Below, one piece after another: positions 25,822 to 34,801 of a stretch of DNA of 36,124 nt. The notes beneath the pieces were generated by a model. It was not told where the DNA came from and ran no database searches. It worked only from the letters and a program-made list of their open reading frames with translations. Within the stretch, counting starts at the first letter, position 1. The number at the start of each line of letters is the position of its first letter. A program made the translations under genes and the position numbers. This DNA is from Rhodospirillales bacterium 24-66-33 (lineage in GTDB: Bacteria; Pseudomonadota; Alphaproteobacteria; Reyranellales; Reyranellaceae), in NCBI GenBank assembly GCA_002281855.1, contig NCHQ01000036.1, positions 1-36,124 on the forward strand. Reading direction: 5' to 3'.

Positions 25822-26184
25822 CTACAGTCGGGCAATCAGTCGCGGTGGGCGCTGTGGCGGGCGGTTTGTGCGGCCATGGACGTGGTCTTCCGTACCGGCG
25901 CCCCAGCCACCATGCAAGACCGGCGAAATCTGCTGAGACGTGGCGACGGCCGTTCCTGATTCATGCGAATGGTCGGGCGCCGACCGGTCGTGCGAGTGGC
26001 TGTGTTTGTGCATGTCGCGCGCGGCGCCGTCGGAAGGATGGTCGTGCCCGGTCTCCACCAACGCGCCAGTTGATCCGAACTGGAAATCCTGGCTGGCGAA
26101 GGCCACGGGCGGCGCGAACACCAGCGCCACGGCCAGCAGAGCCGCCAGCGCGCGGCGGATCAGGAGGGGCGCGACGATCCGCAT
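25822..26184 (-). CDS. Small His-rich exported protein
   Basis: The 120-residue product has a signal peptide (RRALAALLAVALVFAPPVAF, cut near AFA) and a mature part rich in His and Asp, including ETGHDHPSD, MHKHSHSHDRSAPDHSHE and EDHVHGR. It resembles periplasmic metal-buffer proteins found beside copper, nickel or cobalt efflux genes, but I recognise no named family. ATG 26184 was taken as start; TTG 26196 is an alternative. The gene is the first after the GC-dyad promoter at 26233-26262 and precedes the HupE gene by 54 bases, so it should be metal-regulated. It probably binds metal in the periplasm; which metal is unknown. Confidence 0.65.
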   Translation of the reverse strand: MRIVAPLLIRRALAALLAVALVFAPPVAFASQDFQFGSTGALVETGHDHPSDGAARDMHKHSHSHDRSAPDHSHESGTAVATSQQISPVLHGGWGAGTEDHVHGRTNRPPQRPPRLIARL

Positions 26185-26232
26185 ACCCTTCAGCAATGTC
26201 CCTTTGTTGGAAGACTGCAGTTCATGCCAGAA

Positions 26233-26262
26233 TCCCTATCATCCCCTCCAGGGGGATATCAA
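26233..26262 (-). promoter_or_regulatory. Promoter with CsoR/NreA-type operator, site 1
   Basis: On the plus strand ATCCCCTCCAGGGGGATA (26241-26258) is an interrupted GC dyad. On the minus strand TTGATA (26257-26262) and TAGGGA (26233-26238) are 18 bases apart and flank it, so a bound repressor would cover the promoter. It precedes the His-rich protein gene. The same 18-mer pattern recurs at 27771 and 34809. Confidence 0.65.
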
Positions 26263-26268
26263 GAATCA

Positions 26269-27738
26269 TCACTTGGGCGAGACCGGCGACATGGTGTCGA
26301 GAATGTCCGGACGCCCCGTCTGGGTTTCTGGCAACTTCATGAAAGAATCACCGGCATCGAACAGCGAGCGCTGCAGGGCGTCCTCGAGTTCGGCCATGGC
26401 CTCGCGCTGCTGCACGACGGCTTCGTAGCGCGCGAGCTGGACTACCTCCTGTTCGAGATCCGCGGTCAGAGGCGCAAGCCGGTCGACCTCGCCCATCTGG
26501 AAGGCTCGATCAAGCTGCCGGCGGCGGCTAACCTGGCTCTGCAGCAGTGCGTCCGCCGTCGTCACGGTCCGCACGGCGCCGCGGTAGCTCGCGACCGCTT
26601 TGTCGATCTCGCCGATCACCTTGGCCTGCAGCGCCACGAAACGGGACGCCGCCTCGCGCCGCCTCGCCTCCGCCTCCGAAATCGGGCCCTGGTTGCGATT
26701 GAAGATCGGCAGGTCGAGCGTCAGCTCGAAATTGTAGAGATTGTCGCCACGATCGAACGCATAGCCCGGGCCGACCGTCAGGTTGGGATATTGTTTGGCG
26801 ATTTCCAGCCGTAGGCCCATCTGCGAGGCGTCATACTCGGCCAGTAGCCCCAGGACGTCGGACCGTTCAAGGAGGGCGCGCCGGCGCAATCCGCCTTCGG
26901 AGATGTCGCGCACGTCTGGAACGGTGGGCGGCTGGTCGAAGGTGACGAGCGACACCCTGACCTGCTCGATGGCTCGCGCCGGCACGCCGATTGCCGCACC
27001 AAGGCGCGCCCGTGCTTGGCCCGCTTGGCGTTCGGCGTCGCGCGCCGCAAGCGTCACTTGGCTGAGGTTGATGCGCTCACGCGCCACGTCCAGTGCCGAG
27101 GCGTCGCCGGCGGTGAAGCGGCGTTCGAGGAGCGCGACGATCTGCTCCTGCAGGACGAGCCGCTTGCGCGCGAGCCGCAGCCGTCCCTCCGAAGCCCACA
27201 GGTCGAGCAGCGCGGTGCGGACGCCGCTGCGGATTTGCCAGGCCGCCGTCGCGAGATCCTGGCGCGCAGCGTCGACGAGATTCTTCGCCTGGTCGGTGCG
27301 GATCTCACGCTTGCCGAACGTCTCGACGATGAAGTTTATCAGGAAGCCGATGGTCAGCGGCGACGGCGCTTCGGACGCCAGGATGCCGTTGCCTGGCGCC
27401 ACGCTCAGGCTCGGGTTAGGTACCTGCCTCGCCGTGACGACGCCGGCCTGCGCCAGGGCGAGACGGTTGCGCGAGATATCGACATCAGGATGGTAGTAGA
27501 GCGCCGCCAGCGTCAATGTCGAGATGTCCCACACCGCCACGCCGCCGGCATGTGTGGGCGACGCCATGGCGATGAAGCTCGCGAGTCGCGGCTCGCTCAA
27601 GGTGCGGCTTTCGAGCGCGCCGGCCGTGTAAGCCGGGCTGATCGGCCGAGCGACGTACGATGCGCAGCTCACCAGCAATGGAACGGCAAGTCCGGTCGCG
27701 AGCAGCGGTATCAGTCGTCGAAACGAGAGGCCAAGCAT
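26269..27738 (-). CDS. TolC-family outer-membrane efflux lipoprotein (CusC/CzcC type)
   Basis: The 489-residue protein has a lipoprotein signal peptide with lipobox LLVSC (C25). Two OEP repeats follow, rich in Ala, Arg, Leu and Glu, forming the long periplasmic helices. Landmarks are HPDVDISRNRLALAQAGVVT, ARQVPNPSLSVAPG, GPISEAEARRREAASR and LTLDLPIFNRNQG. It should be the outer-membrane channel of the metal efflux pump whose other parts, the fusion protein and RND subunit, are encoded divergently from 27834. The GC dyad at 27771-27788 lies between the two starts, so both arms may respond to one repressor. I see no clear ribosome site before ATG 27738. Confidence 0.9.
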   Translation of the reverse strand: MLGLSFRRLIPLLATGLAVPLLVSCASYVARPISPAYTAGALESRTLSEPRLASFIAMASPTHAGGVAVWDISTLTLAALYYHPDVDISRNRLALAQAGVVTARQVPNPSLSVAPGNGILASEAPSPLTIGFLINFIVETFGKREIRTDQAKNLVDAARQDLATAAWQIRSGVRTALLDLWASEGRLRLARKRLVLQEQIVALLERRFTAGDASALDVARERINLSQVTLAARDAERQAGQARARLGAAIGVPARAIEQVRVSLVTFDQPPTVPDVRDISEGGLRRRALLERSDVLGLLAEYDASQMGLRLEIAKQYPNLTVGPGYAFDRGDNLYNFELTLDLPIFNRNQGPISEAEARRREAASRFVALQAKVIGEIDKAVASYRGAVRTVTTADALLQSQVSRRRQLDRAFQMGEVDRLAPLTADLEQEVVQLARYEAVVQQREAMAELEDALQRSLFDAGDSFMKLPETQTGRPDILDTMSPVSPK

Positions 27739-27761
27739 GAAGCGTCTGGTCCAGTTCTGAA

Positions 27762-27792
27762 TTGACTAAGGTCCCCCCCGGGGGGATAGGAT
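27762..27792 (+). promoter_or_regulatory. Promoter with CsoR/NreA-type operator, site 2
   Basis: GTCCCCCCCGGGGGGATA (27771-27788) forms a C/G dyad. It lies between TTGACT (27762-27767) and TAGGAT (27787-27792), which are 19 bases apart. It sits in the divergent gap between the TolC gene and the fusion-protein gene and matches sites 1 and 3 in its right half, GGGGGATA. Confidence 0.65.
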
Positions 27793-27833
27793 GCGCGCAG
27801 GGTAGCCGGTCGACACGGCGATGCAAGGATCAA

Positions 27834-28973
27834 ATGAAGATGCGATCTCGAACGGGTTCCGCCACGGCATGGCGCACGGCGCAAAGGACCGGCCTCTCGA
27901 TGCTGCTCGCAGCCTCCTGCGCTGCGTCGGCAGCGGCGGCGGATGACATCGCGATGACGCCCGAGCAGGCAGCCAGCGTCGGCATCGAGGTGGTGCCGCT
28001 TGCCGCGACGCCGGCCAGCCGAGGCGCTGGCTTTCCCGCCCGCGTTGCCATTCCGCCGAACCAGATCAGCATCGTCGCGGTGCCGATGGCAGCCCGCATC
28101 GAATCGATCGATGTCGTCGAAGATCAGCCGGTCGAACCGGGCACGGTGCTGGCAAGGCTCAACAGTCCGGCCCTGATTCGCGCCCAGTCGGAGTTCCTGC
28201 AGGCGGTCAACCAGGAGCGCTTCCTGCAGGAGACGCTGAACCGCGAGCAGTCCCTGTCGTCGGATCGCACCGTGTCGCTGAAGCAGATGCAAGCGACACG
28301 CAATGAGCACGCCCAGGCAACGGCAAGCGTGGCCGAGCGCCGGCAGATGCTGCGCGACTATGGCATGTCGCCGGACGCGATCGAGGGCATCGTGACGTCG
28401 CGCGTCTTCGACAGCAAGACGGCGATTGTGGCGCCGGTCGCCGGAACGGTAATCGACCTGGCGGTCTCGCCGGGCCAGCGCGTCGAGGCGCAGACGCCGC
28501 TCCTGAAGATCGCCCGCATGACGCCGCTATGGATCGAGCTGCAGGTCCCGCCGCGTCGCGCCGGCGCCTTCCGCACCGGCATGACCGTCGACATTCCCGC
28601 CTTCGGCGCGACGGCGAAGGTCATCTCCGTGGGCAGCAGTGCGGACCGCTCCACCCAGGCTGTCACGGTACGCGCCGAGCTGACCGACACCTCATCCGGC
28701 CTGCGCCCGGGACAGTTCGTCGAGGCCTTCGTGACCTTCGCCGCCGGCGAGAAGACCTGGTCGGTGCGGCCTGAGTCGATCGTGCGCCGCGGCCGCGACA
28801 CCGTCGTATTCGTGCGCACCGACAAAGGCTTCCGCGTGCAGCCCGTGACCGTGATCGAGGAAGACCGCGACGCGGCCCGGGTCACGGGGCCGCTACAGGC
28901 GGGGGACAGCATCGCGATCCGCGGCATCGTCGCCCTCAAGGGCGCCTGGCAAGGTCTCGGGGGCTCGCAATAG
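27834..28973 (+). CDS. RND efflux membrane-fusion protein (CusB/CzcB type)
   Basis: The 379-residue protein has a signal peptide (AQRTGLSMLLAASCAASAAA, then ADD) and the fusion-protein start MTPEQAASVGIEVVPL. A barrel-sandwich hybrid domain (VPMAARIESIDVVEDQPVEP, later VAPVAGTVIDLAVSPGQRVE) is split by a coiled-coil hairpin. A beta-barrel domain includes LRPGQFVEAFVTF. ATG 27834 with AAGGA upstream was chosen; the longer frame from 27762 would run through the operator. Its stop lies directly before the RND ATG. It joins the RND pump to the TolC channel in the periplasm. Confidence 0.93.
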   Translation: MKMRSRTGSATAWRTAQRTGLSMLLAASCAASAAAADDIAMTPEQAASVGIEVVPLAATPASRGAGFPARVAIPPNQISIVAVPMAARIESIDVVEDQPVEPGTVLARLNSPALIRAQSEFLQAVNQERFLQETLNREQSLSSDRTVSLKQMQATRNEHAQATASVAERRQMLRDYGMSPDAIEGIVTSRVFDSKTAIVAPVAGTVIDLAVSPGQRVEAQTPLLKIARMTPLWIELQVPPRRAGAFRTGMTVDIPAFGATAKVISVGSSADRSTQAVTVRAELTDTSSGLRPGQFVEAFVTFAAGEKTWSVRPESIVRRGRDTVVFVRTDKGFRVQPVTVIEEDRDAARVTGPLQAGDSIAIRGIVALKGAWQGLGGSQ

Positions 28974-31900
28974 ATGCTTGCCCGTATCGTTGAGTTCGCG
29001 CTGGCGCAGCGCCTGCTGGTTTGCCTGCTGACGGTCCTGCTTTGCGCCGGCGGCGCCTATGCGCTGCAGCAGCTGCCGATCGATGCGTTCCCCGACGTTT
29101 CGCCCGTTCAGGTGAAGGTCATCATGAAGGCGCCGGGCATGACGCCGGAAGAGGTCGAGGCGCGCATCACCGCGCCGATCGAGCTGGAGATGATCGGCAT
29201 CCCCTACAAGAAGTTCCTGCGCTCCGTGACGAAGTACGCGCTGACCGACGTCACCATCGAGTTCGAGGACAATGTCGACATCTACTGGGCGCGCAACCAG
29301 GTGACCGAGCGGCTGACCGCCATCACCAAGGACCTGCCGGCCGGCGTGACGGGCGGCCTGGCGCCGATCACCACCCCGCTCGGCGAGATGTTCATGTTCA
29401 CCGTCGAGGGCGGCACGCTGACGCTGGAACAGCGCCGCACCCTGCTCGATTGGACGATCCGCCCGGCGCTGCGGACCCTGCCCGGCGTCGCCGACGTCAA
29501 CTCGTTGGGCGGCGTCGTGCGCAGCTTCGAGGTCATTCCGGACAATGCCGCGCTGGTGGCGCACGGCGTCACCATCGACGCGCTTAGAAAGGCGGTCGAG
29601 GCCAACAACCGCAACGACGGTGCAGGCCGCCTGCGCGACGGTGAGGAGGTACTGCTCGTCCGGTCCGAGGGCAACATCCGCAACCTCGACGACCTGAAGG
29701 CCATCGTCGTGGCCTCGCGCGACGGCAAGATCGTCCGCGTCGGCGACGTGGCAAGGGTCGAGTTCGGCACCGTCACCCGCTACGGCGTCGTAACCAAGGA
29801 CGGACAGGGCGAGGCGGTGCAGGGCCTCGTGCTCGGCCTGCGCGGTGCCAACGCGCGCATGGTGGTCGAGGGCGTGAAGAAGAAGCTCGCCGAGCTGCAG
29901 CCTTCGCTGCCGGCCGGCGTAACGATCAAGCCCTTCTACGATCGCGGCGAGTTGGTGCAGCGTTCGGTCTCGACCATCTCAACCGCGCTCCTGGAAGCGA
30001 CGGCCCTTGTGGTCGTGCTGCTGGTGCTGTTCCTCGGCGACTGGCGAGCCGCTCTGGTCGTCGTCGCCACGCTGCCGCTGGCCGCACTCAGCACGTTCAT
30101 CCTGATGCGCGTCTTCGGCATGTCGGCCAACCTGATGAGCCTCGGGGGCCTGGCCATCGCCATCGGCATGCTGATTGATGCCGCCGTCGTGGTGGTCGAG
30201 AACGTCGTGTCGGAGGTCAACCGCTCTCATGCCTCGCGCCACGTGCCGCTGCTCAACATCATCTTTCGCGGCACGCGCGAGGTCGCGGTGCCGGTGACGT
30301 CGGGCATCACCATCATCGTCATCGTGTTTCTGCCGCTGCTTACCCTGCAGGGGCTGGAAGGCAAGCTGTTCATCCCGGTGGCGCTCTCCATCGTCTTCGC
30401 GCTCAGCAGCTCGCTGATCCTGTCGCTCACGGTCATTCCCGTCCTGTCGTCGTTCCTGCTGAAGCGGGAAAGCCACGCCGACACCTGGCTGACCCGGCGG
30501 GCGATTGCGACCTACGTGCCGGCGCTGCGCTGGTCGCTGCGCCACGAGAAGCTCGTGTTCACGCTGGCGCTTGGAGTGCTGGCCGGTGCCGGTGTGGTCT
30601 ACACGCTGTCCGGCAAGACCTTCATGCCGACCATGGACGAAGGCTCGATCATCGTCGGCATCGAGAAGATTCCTTCTGTCAGCATCGAAGAAACCGCCGC
30701 CGTCGATCTCAAGATTCACAAGGCCATCATGGCGGCGATTCCCGAGGTCACCGGCATCGTGGCCCGTGCCGGCGCCGACGAACTCGGCCTCGACCCGATG
30801 GGCCTCAACCAGACCGACACCTACCTGCTCACCAAGCCGCCCTCCGAATGGCGCAAGCCAAACGACAAGGAATGGCTGGAAGGCGAGCTGCGCAAGGTGC
30901 TGGATAAGCTGCCAGGCATCTCCTACAGCTTCACGCAGCCGATCGACATGCGCGTGCAGGAGATGATCATCGGCGTGCGCGGCGACGTCGTCGTCAAGAT
31001 TTTCGGCCCCGACATTCCCACTCTCAACAAGCTCGCCGTCGAGATCACGCAGAAGCTCGAGACAGTGCCGGGCAACGAGGACGTGCGAACCGTGCTGAAC
31101 GACGGGGTGCAGTATCTCAGCGTTGCGGTCGACCGGCTGCAGGCCGGCGCGCTCGGCCTGAACGTCGACGACATCGCCGACGGATTGCGCGCGCAGATCG
31201 AGGGCGTGCCGCTCGGCATCGTGCTGGAGGAAGGACGGCGCACGCCGGTTCTGCTGCGAGGCAGCGAGACTGTGCGTGGCTCGAGCGCCACCTTCACCGA
31301 CCTGCGCGTCACTCTGCCCGATGGCAGCAACGTTCCGCTGAGTTCGCTCGCACGCCTCGACCGGATCGATGGGCCGGTGAAGATCGATCGCGAGAATGGC
31401 CGGCGCCTCGCTCTGGTGCAGAGCGACGTGAAGGGCCGCGACCTGGTGGGCTTCGTTGACGAGGCAAAGAAGATCGTGTCCGAGCAGGTCAAGCTGCCGC
31501 GGGGCTACGAACTGGCCTGGGGCGGCCAGTTCGAGAACCAGCAGCGCGCCGCGGCGCGTCTGGAGATCGTCGTGCCGATCGCGCTGGCGCTGATCTTCCT
31601 CCTGCTGTTCACGACGTTCGGATCGATCCGGCAGGCGTCACTGGTGTTCGTCAATATCCCGTTTGCTCTGGTCGGCGGCATCTTCACTCTGTCGGCCGCC
31701 GGCGAATATCTCTCGGTGCCGGCATCGGTGGGCTTTATCGCCCTGCTGGGCATTGCTGTGCTGAACGGGCTGGTGCTGGTGACCTACTTCAACCAGCTGG
31801 TCGCGGAGGGTGAGAAGATCGAGGACGTGGTCTTGAACGGCGCCCTGCGCCGACTGCGGCCGGTGCTGCTCACCGCCTCGATCACCGCTTTCGGGTTGGT

Positions 31901-32057
31901 GCCGCTCCTGTTCGCGACAGGTCCGGGCTCGGAAGTGCAGCGGCCGCTTGCCATCGTGGTGATCGGCGGGCTGGTCAGCTCGACGCTGCTCACGCTGCTG
32001 ATCCTGCCGCTGCTCTACCGGCGGTTCGGCGTCTCCAGCAAAGCGAGGCTCGCATGA
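28974..32057 (+). CDS. Heavy-metal efflux RND pump (CusA/CzcA family)
   Basis: This inner-membrane proton antiporter of 1027 residues belongs to the HME subfamily. Evidence is MLARIVEFALAQRLLVCLLT (helix 1), IDAFPDVSPVQVKV, TPEEVEARITAPIELEMIG, and PSVSIEETAAVDLKIHKAIM in the second periplasmic loop. The proton-relay motif in helix 4 reads AIAIGMLIDAAVVVVEN with D402, equivalent to CusA D405. The AIG...DAA form is closer to monovalent Cu/Ag pumps than to the DFG...DGAV form of divalent Zn/Co/Ni pumps, so copper or silver is the better guess, not certain. It is coupled to the DUF3240 gene by ATGA (32054-32057). Confidence 0.93.
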   Translation: MLARIVEFALAQRLLVCLLTVLLCAGGAYALQQLPIDAFPDVSPVQVKVIMKAPGMTPEEVEARITAPIELEMIGIPYKKFLRSVTKYALTDVTIEFEDNVDIYWARNQVTERLTAITKDLPAGVTGGLAPITTPLGEMFMFTVEGGTLTLEQRRTLLDWTIRPALRTLPGVADVNSLGGVVRSFEVIPDNAALVAHGVTIDALRKAVEANNRNDGAGRLRDGEEVLLVRSEGNIRNLDDLKAIVVASRDGKIVRVGDVARVEFGTVTRYGVVTKDGQGEAVQGLVLGLRGANARMVVEGVKKKLAELQPSLPAGVTIKPFYDRGELVQRSVSTISTALLEATALVVVLLVLFLGDWRAALVVVATLPLAALSTFILMRVFGMSANLMSLGGLAIAIGMLIDAAVVVVENVVSEVNRSHASRHVPLLNIIFRGTREVAVPVTSGITIIVIVFLPLLTLQGLEGKLFIPVALSIVFALSSSLILSLTVIPVLSSFLLKRESHADTWLTRRAIATYVPALRWSLRHEKLVFTLALGVLAGAGVVYTLSGKTFMPTMDEGSIIVGIEKIPSVSIEETAAVDLKIHKAIMAAIPEVTGIVARAGADELGLDPMGLNQTDTYLLTKPPSEWRKPNDKEWLEGELRKVLDKLPGISYSFTQPIDMRVQEMIIGVRGDVVVKIFGPDIPTLNKLAVEITQKLETVPGNEDVRTVLNDGVQYLSVAVDRLQAGALGLNVDDIADGLRAQIEGVPLGIVLEEGRRTPVLLRGSETVRGSSATFTDLRVTLPDGSNVPLSSLARLDRIDGPVKIDRENGRRLALVQSDVKGRDLVGFVDEAKKIVSEQVKLPRGYELAWGGQFENQQRAAARLEIVVPIALALIFLLLFTTFGSIRQASLVFVNIPFALVGGIFTLSAAGEYLSVPASVGFIALLGIAVLNGLVLVTYFNQLVAEGEKIEDVVLNGALRRLRPVLLTASITAFGLVPLLFATGPGSEVQRPLAIVVIGGLVSSTLLTLLILPLLYRRFGVSSKARLA

Positions 32058-32362
32058 CTCCGGTGACGCTGACCCTGGCGGCGCCGCGCGCGCTGGAGGA
32101 GAAGCTTGTGCAGTTCCTCCTCGAAGACGAGGTCGCCGGCGCCGCGGGTTTCACGATCCGCGAGTCGGTGGCCTACGGAAGGGCGCTCGAGTTTCGCACC
32201 GTCTCCGAACGTATCGGCGGCCGCATTCGGCAGATCGAGATCCGCTTGGCCTTGACGGCAGATGTCGCGCCTCCGTTGATTGAACGTCTTCGGTCGGCAG
32301 TCAGCGATGGCAGCGTGACCTGGCGGGTCGCGACGGTTTCGGCCTCCGGCACTCTCGGCTGA
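32054..32362 (+). CDS. DUF3240 family protein
   Basis: The 102-residue protein starts MTPVTLTLAAPRALEEKLVQ and continues with FLLEDEVAGAAGFTIRES. It has VSERIGGRIRQIEIRLAL and ends with a short helix and strand. The layout, an ACT/PII-like fold predicted from alternating strands and helices, and its position just after a heavy-metal RND gene match DUF3240. The function is unknown; a small soluble regulator of pump activity is an inference. It overlaps the RND gene by 4 bases and lies 4 bases before the cyclase frame. Confidence 0.75.
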   Translation: MTPVTLTLAAPRALEEKLVQFLLEDEVAGAAGFTIRESVAYGRALEFRTVSERIGGRIRQIEIRLALTADVAPPLIERLRSAVSDGSVTWRVATVSASGTLG

Positions 32363-32366
32363 TCCC

Positions 32367-33419
32367 TTGCCCACTCTCGGCCGGGTGTCGGTTCGCCGCC
32401 TTGCCACGCGGCGCTTTGCGTTCCTCTGCCTGACGGCGGGGGTCGTGGCGCCGATCTACGCGGTGACGGCGAAGCCTGTCGCCTCGATCGAGGAGGCCGT
32501 GTTCGTTGCCGTGCAATCGCTGATTTACGCCTTCGTTATCGGCGTGCCGCTGGCAGCGGCTGAAATCCTGGCGTTCGTGGCCGGCACGGCACGACGCCAG
32601 CGTCTGCCATTCGCCGCTATGTTTGCCCTCAAGACCATCGGTTACGCGGCCTGGATCGTGACAGGCGTAGCGATTGCCGGTTCCTTCACCCATGCGCACG
32701 AGGAGGCGTCCTGGGACGAGCTGTTGCTGCACAAGGGTACGCTGGTTGCGGCTGGCATCACCGCCATCGCCATCAACGTCTTCCTGTCGGCGGGCCGCCT
32801 GATCGGCCTCAAGACCCTGCTGTCGGTCGTGTCGGGGCGCTATCGCCGGCCGCACCGCGAGGAGCGGCTGTTCGCCTTTGTCGATGTCCGGGGCGCTACG
32901 GCAGCGGCCGAACGGCTGGGCGATCTCAGGTTTCAGGCCTATCTCGTGGAACTGTTCCGCATCATCGAGCTGACAGCCCTCGAAGCGGGAGGCGAGGTGA
33001 ATGATTATATCGGCGACCAGGTCATGCTGGTGTGGCCGGCCGTGCCGACATCCGGTTCCGACCCTCTTCACTGGATCGCCCACCTTTCGCGCGAGATCGG
33101 CGAGGGCCGCGAGTCCTTCGACGCGGCTTATGGGATGATCCCCGACCTGCGCGTCGGCATGCATGTCGGGTCGGTTATCGTCGGCGAAATCGGCCTGTTC
33201 CGCACCAAGCTCGCCTACCTCGGCGACACGGTGAACACCGCCGCGCGTGTCGAGGAACTTGCCGAGGGCTACTCCGCCTGCGCGCTGATCACGGGCCAGG
33301 TGTTCGAGCGCTTTCCCTTGCCCCACGACCTGCTGAAGGCGACGGCCCTCGGCAAGTGGATGCTGCGCGGCAAACAGGGAGCCGTCGACATCTACCGCCT
33401 TGATCTGGCGGCCGGCTGA
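32367..33419 (+). CDS. Membrane-bound class III adenylate/guanylate cyclase
   Basis: The 350-residue protein has about four N-terminal membrane helices (near 18-35, 43-72, 86-106 and 122-148) with a His-containing loop (SFTHAHEEASW). A C-terminal cyclase domain follows. Its metal-binding aspartates are D173 in FAFVDVRGAT and D217 in DYIGDQVMLVW. The transition-state Asn and Arg are N290 and R294 in YLGDTVNTAARVEEL. All catalytic residues are present, so it should form a cyclic nucleotide, most likely cAMP. The start is TTG 32367, or possibly GTG 32385. It follows the DUF3240 gene by 4 bases, so it looks like the last member of the efflux operon. Confidence 0.88.
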   Translation: MPTLGRVSVRRLATRRFAFLCLTAGVVAPIYAVTAKPVASIEEAVFVAVQSLIYAFVIGVPLAAAEILAFVAGTARRQRLPFAAMFALKTIGYAAWIVTGVAIAGSFTHAHEEASWDELLLHKGTLVAAGITAIAINVFLSAGRLIGLKTLLSVVSGRYRRPHREERLFAFVDVRGATAAAERLGDLRFQAYLVELFRIIELTALEAGGEVNDYIGDQVMLVWPAVPTSGSDPLHWIAHLSREIGEGRESFDAAYGMIPDLRVGMHVGSVIVGEIGLFRTKLAYLGDTVNTAARVEELAEGYSACALITGQVFERFPLPHDLLKATALGKWMLRGKQGAVDIYRLDLAAG

Positions 33420-33421
33420 GT

Positions 33422-34744
33422 TTAGGCGGCGCTCGGCCAGTCCGGATGATGGCTGTCGATGACATAGGGATGGCGGTGGCGATAGCCGTTCTTCAGACGC
33501 TCGGCGCCCGCCACGTGGGGGTGATCGGGGGCCAGCGTGTCGTGCACGTGTTCCAGCACGTCCTCGTCGCGCGCGGGCCATACCTTTATTGCGGCCAGGA
33601 CCGACGCACCGGCGAGAGCGGCCATCACCAGAAAGGTGACCTGCATGCCGACCGTGGCGCCCAGCCATCCGGCCAGCGGATAGGTGAGTAGCCAGCACGC
33701 ATGCGACAGCGCGAACTGGGCCGCGAACAGCGCCGGCCGGTCCTCAGGCTGCGACGACCGGCGTAACAACCTTCCTGACGGCGTCTGGGTCAGCGAATAT
33801 CCCAGCCCCAGCACGAGCCAGAAGATGACCAGCAGGTGGAAATTGGAGACCAGCATCGATGCCAACAGGGCGGCGGTGAGGACGAGGCCGCCGATGAGCA
33901 TGGCCCGCCGGTCAGAGATTTCGTCGAGCAGGCCGGGCAATGCCAGCGCCGCGACCATCGAGCCGCCGCCGAAGGCTGCGAGGGCGAGGGCGGTGTCGTG
34001 CTGCTCCAGGCCGAAGGTCGACTGGACGAGCACGACCGTGTTCACGATCACCATCGAGCCCGCTGCCGACACCGCGAGGCTGAGCGCCAGCAGGCCGCGA
34101 AGGCGTGGCGTGGCGAGGTAGATGCGCAGGCCCCGTGTCGTGCGTTCATAGATGCTGCGCCGCCCTGTCGGCTTGGGACTAGGCAGCGACACCGATATGA
34201 CGAGCAGCGCCGAGGCGATGAAGCCCACGACCGTGCCGGCAAACAGGTTATGGAAGGAGATGACGGTGAGCAGCGCCGCCGCCAGCATCGGACTGACCAG
34301 ACTCTCCATGTCGTAGGCAAGCCGCGAGAGCGACAATGCCCGCGTATATTCTCGCTCATCGGGCAGGACGTCAGGAATGGTCGCCTGAAAGGTCGGCGTA
34401 AAGGCGGCCGAGGCCGACTGCAGCACGAAGATCAGGATGTAGACCTGCCAGATCTCGGTGACGAACGGCAGCAGAACAGCGACCGCGGCGCGGATTAAGT
34501 CGAGCCCCACCAGCATGGCGCGGCGCGGGAGCTGCTCGGCGAAGGCCGACGCGATCGGCGCGACGGCGACATAGGCGACCATCTTGATGGCGAGCGCCGT
34601 ACCCAGCACCGCGCCGGCAGATGGTCCCGCGAGCTGGTAGGCGAGGAGCCCGAGGGCGACCGTCGCCAGGCCGGTGCCGATCAAGGCAATGACCTGGGCG
34701 GCGAATAGATGACGGTACGTCCGGTTGGCGAGTACACTCAGCAT
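33422..34744 (-). CDS. nreB: MFS metal exporter, NreB-like, with His-rich tail
   Basis: The 440-residue protein is a 12-helix major-facilitator permease: helix 1 region LFAAQVIALIGTGLATVALG, ATIPDVLPDEREYTRALSLS after helix 4, and RLLRRSSQPEDRPALFAAQF after helix 10. Its soluble C-terminus is His-rich: EHVHDTLAPDHPHV, GYRHRHPYV and DSHHPDW. This is the layout of NreB, a nickel exporter known from Achromobacter, whose gene also pairs with nreA. Nickel (or cobalt) export is therefore the best guess. It is divergent from the repressor gene at 34839, with the dyad at 34809-34826 between the two. Its 3' end lies 2 bases from that of the cyclase gene. Confidence 0.8.
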   Translation of the reverse strand: MLSVLANRTYRHLFAAQVIALIGTGLATVALGLLAYQLAGPSAGAVLGTALAIKMVAYVAVAPIASAFAEQLPRRAMLVGLDLIRAAVAVLLPFVTEIWQVYILIFVLQSASAAFTPTFQATIPDVLPDEREYTRALSLSRLAYDMESLVSPMLAAALLTVISFHNLFAGTVVGFIASALLVISVSLPSPKPTGRRSIYERTTRGLRIYLATPRLRGLLALSLAVSAAGSMVIVNTVVLVQSTFGLEQHDTALALAAFGGGSMVAALALPGLLDEISDRRAMLIGGLVLTAALLASMLVSNFHLLVIFWLVLGLGYSLTQTPSGRLLRRSSQPEDRPALFAAQFALSHACWLLTYPLAGWLGATVGMQVTFLVMAALAGASVLAAIKVWPARDEDVLEHVHDTLAPDHPHVAGAERLKNGYRHRHPYVIDSHHPDWPSAA

Positions 34745-34801
34745 GCGATGACCACCTGCTTTTCCGGAATTTGATCCTGTGGTGGGAACATTGTGTGATT
34801 A

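Noticed and set aside
27762..27792. Reading site 2 as a MerR/CueR promoter because of its 19-base spacer
   Set aside because: No MerR gene is present, the dyad is a C/G tract typical of CsoR-family sites, and the other two copies have 17- and 18-base spacers.
32301..33698. A 465-codon minus frame over the cyclase gene
   Set aside because: The plus-strand cyclase has all its active-site residues; the minus product is Arg/His/Gly-rich without recognisable domains.
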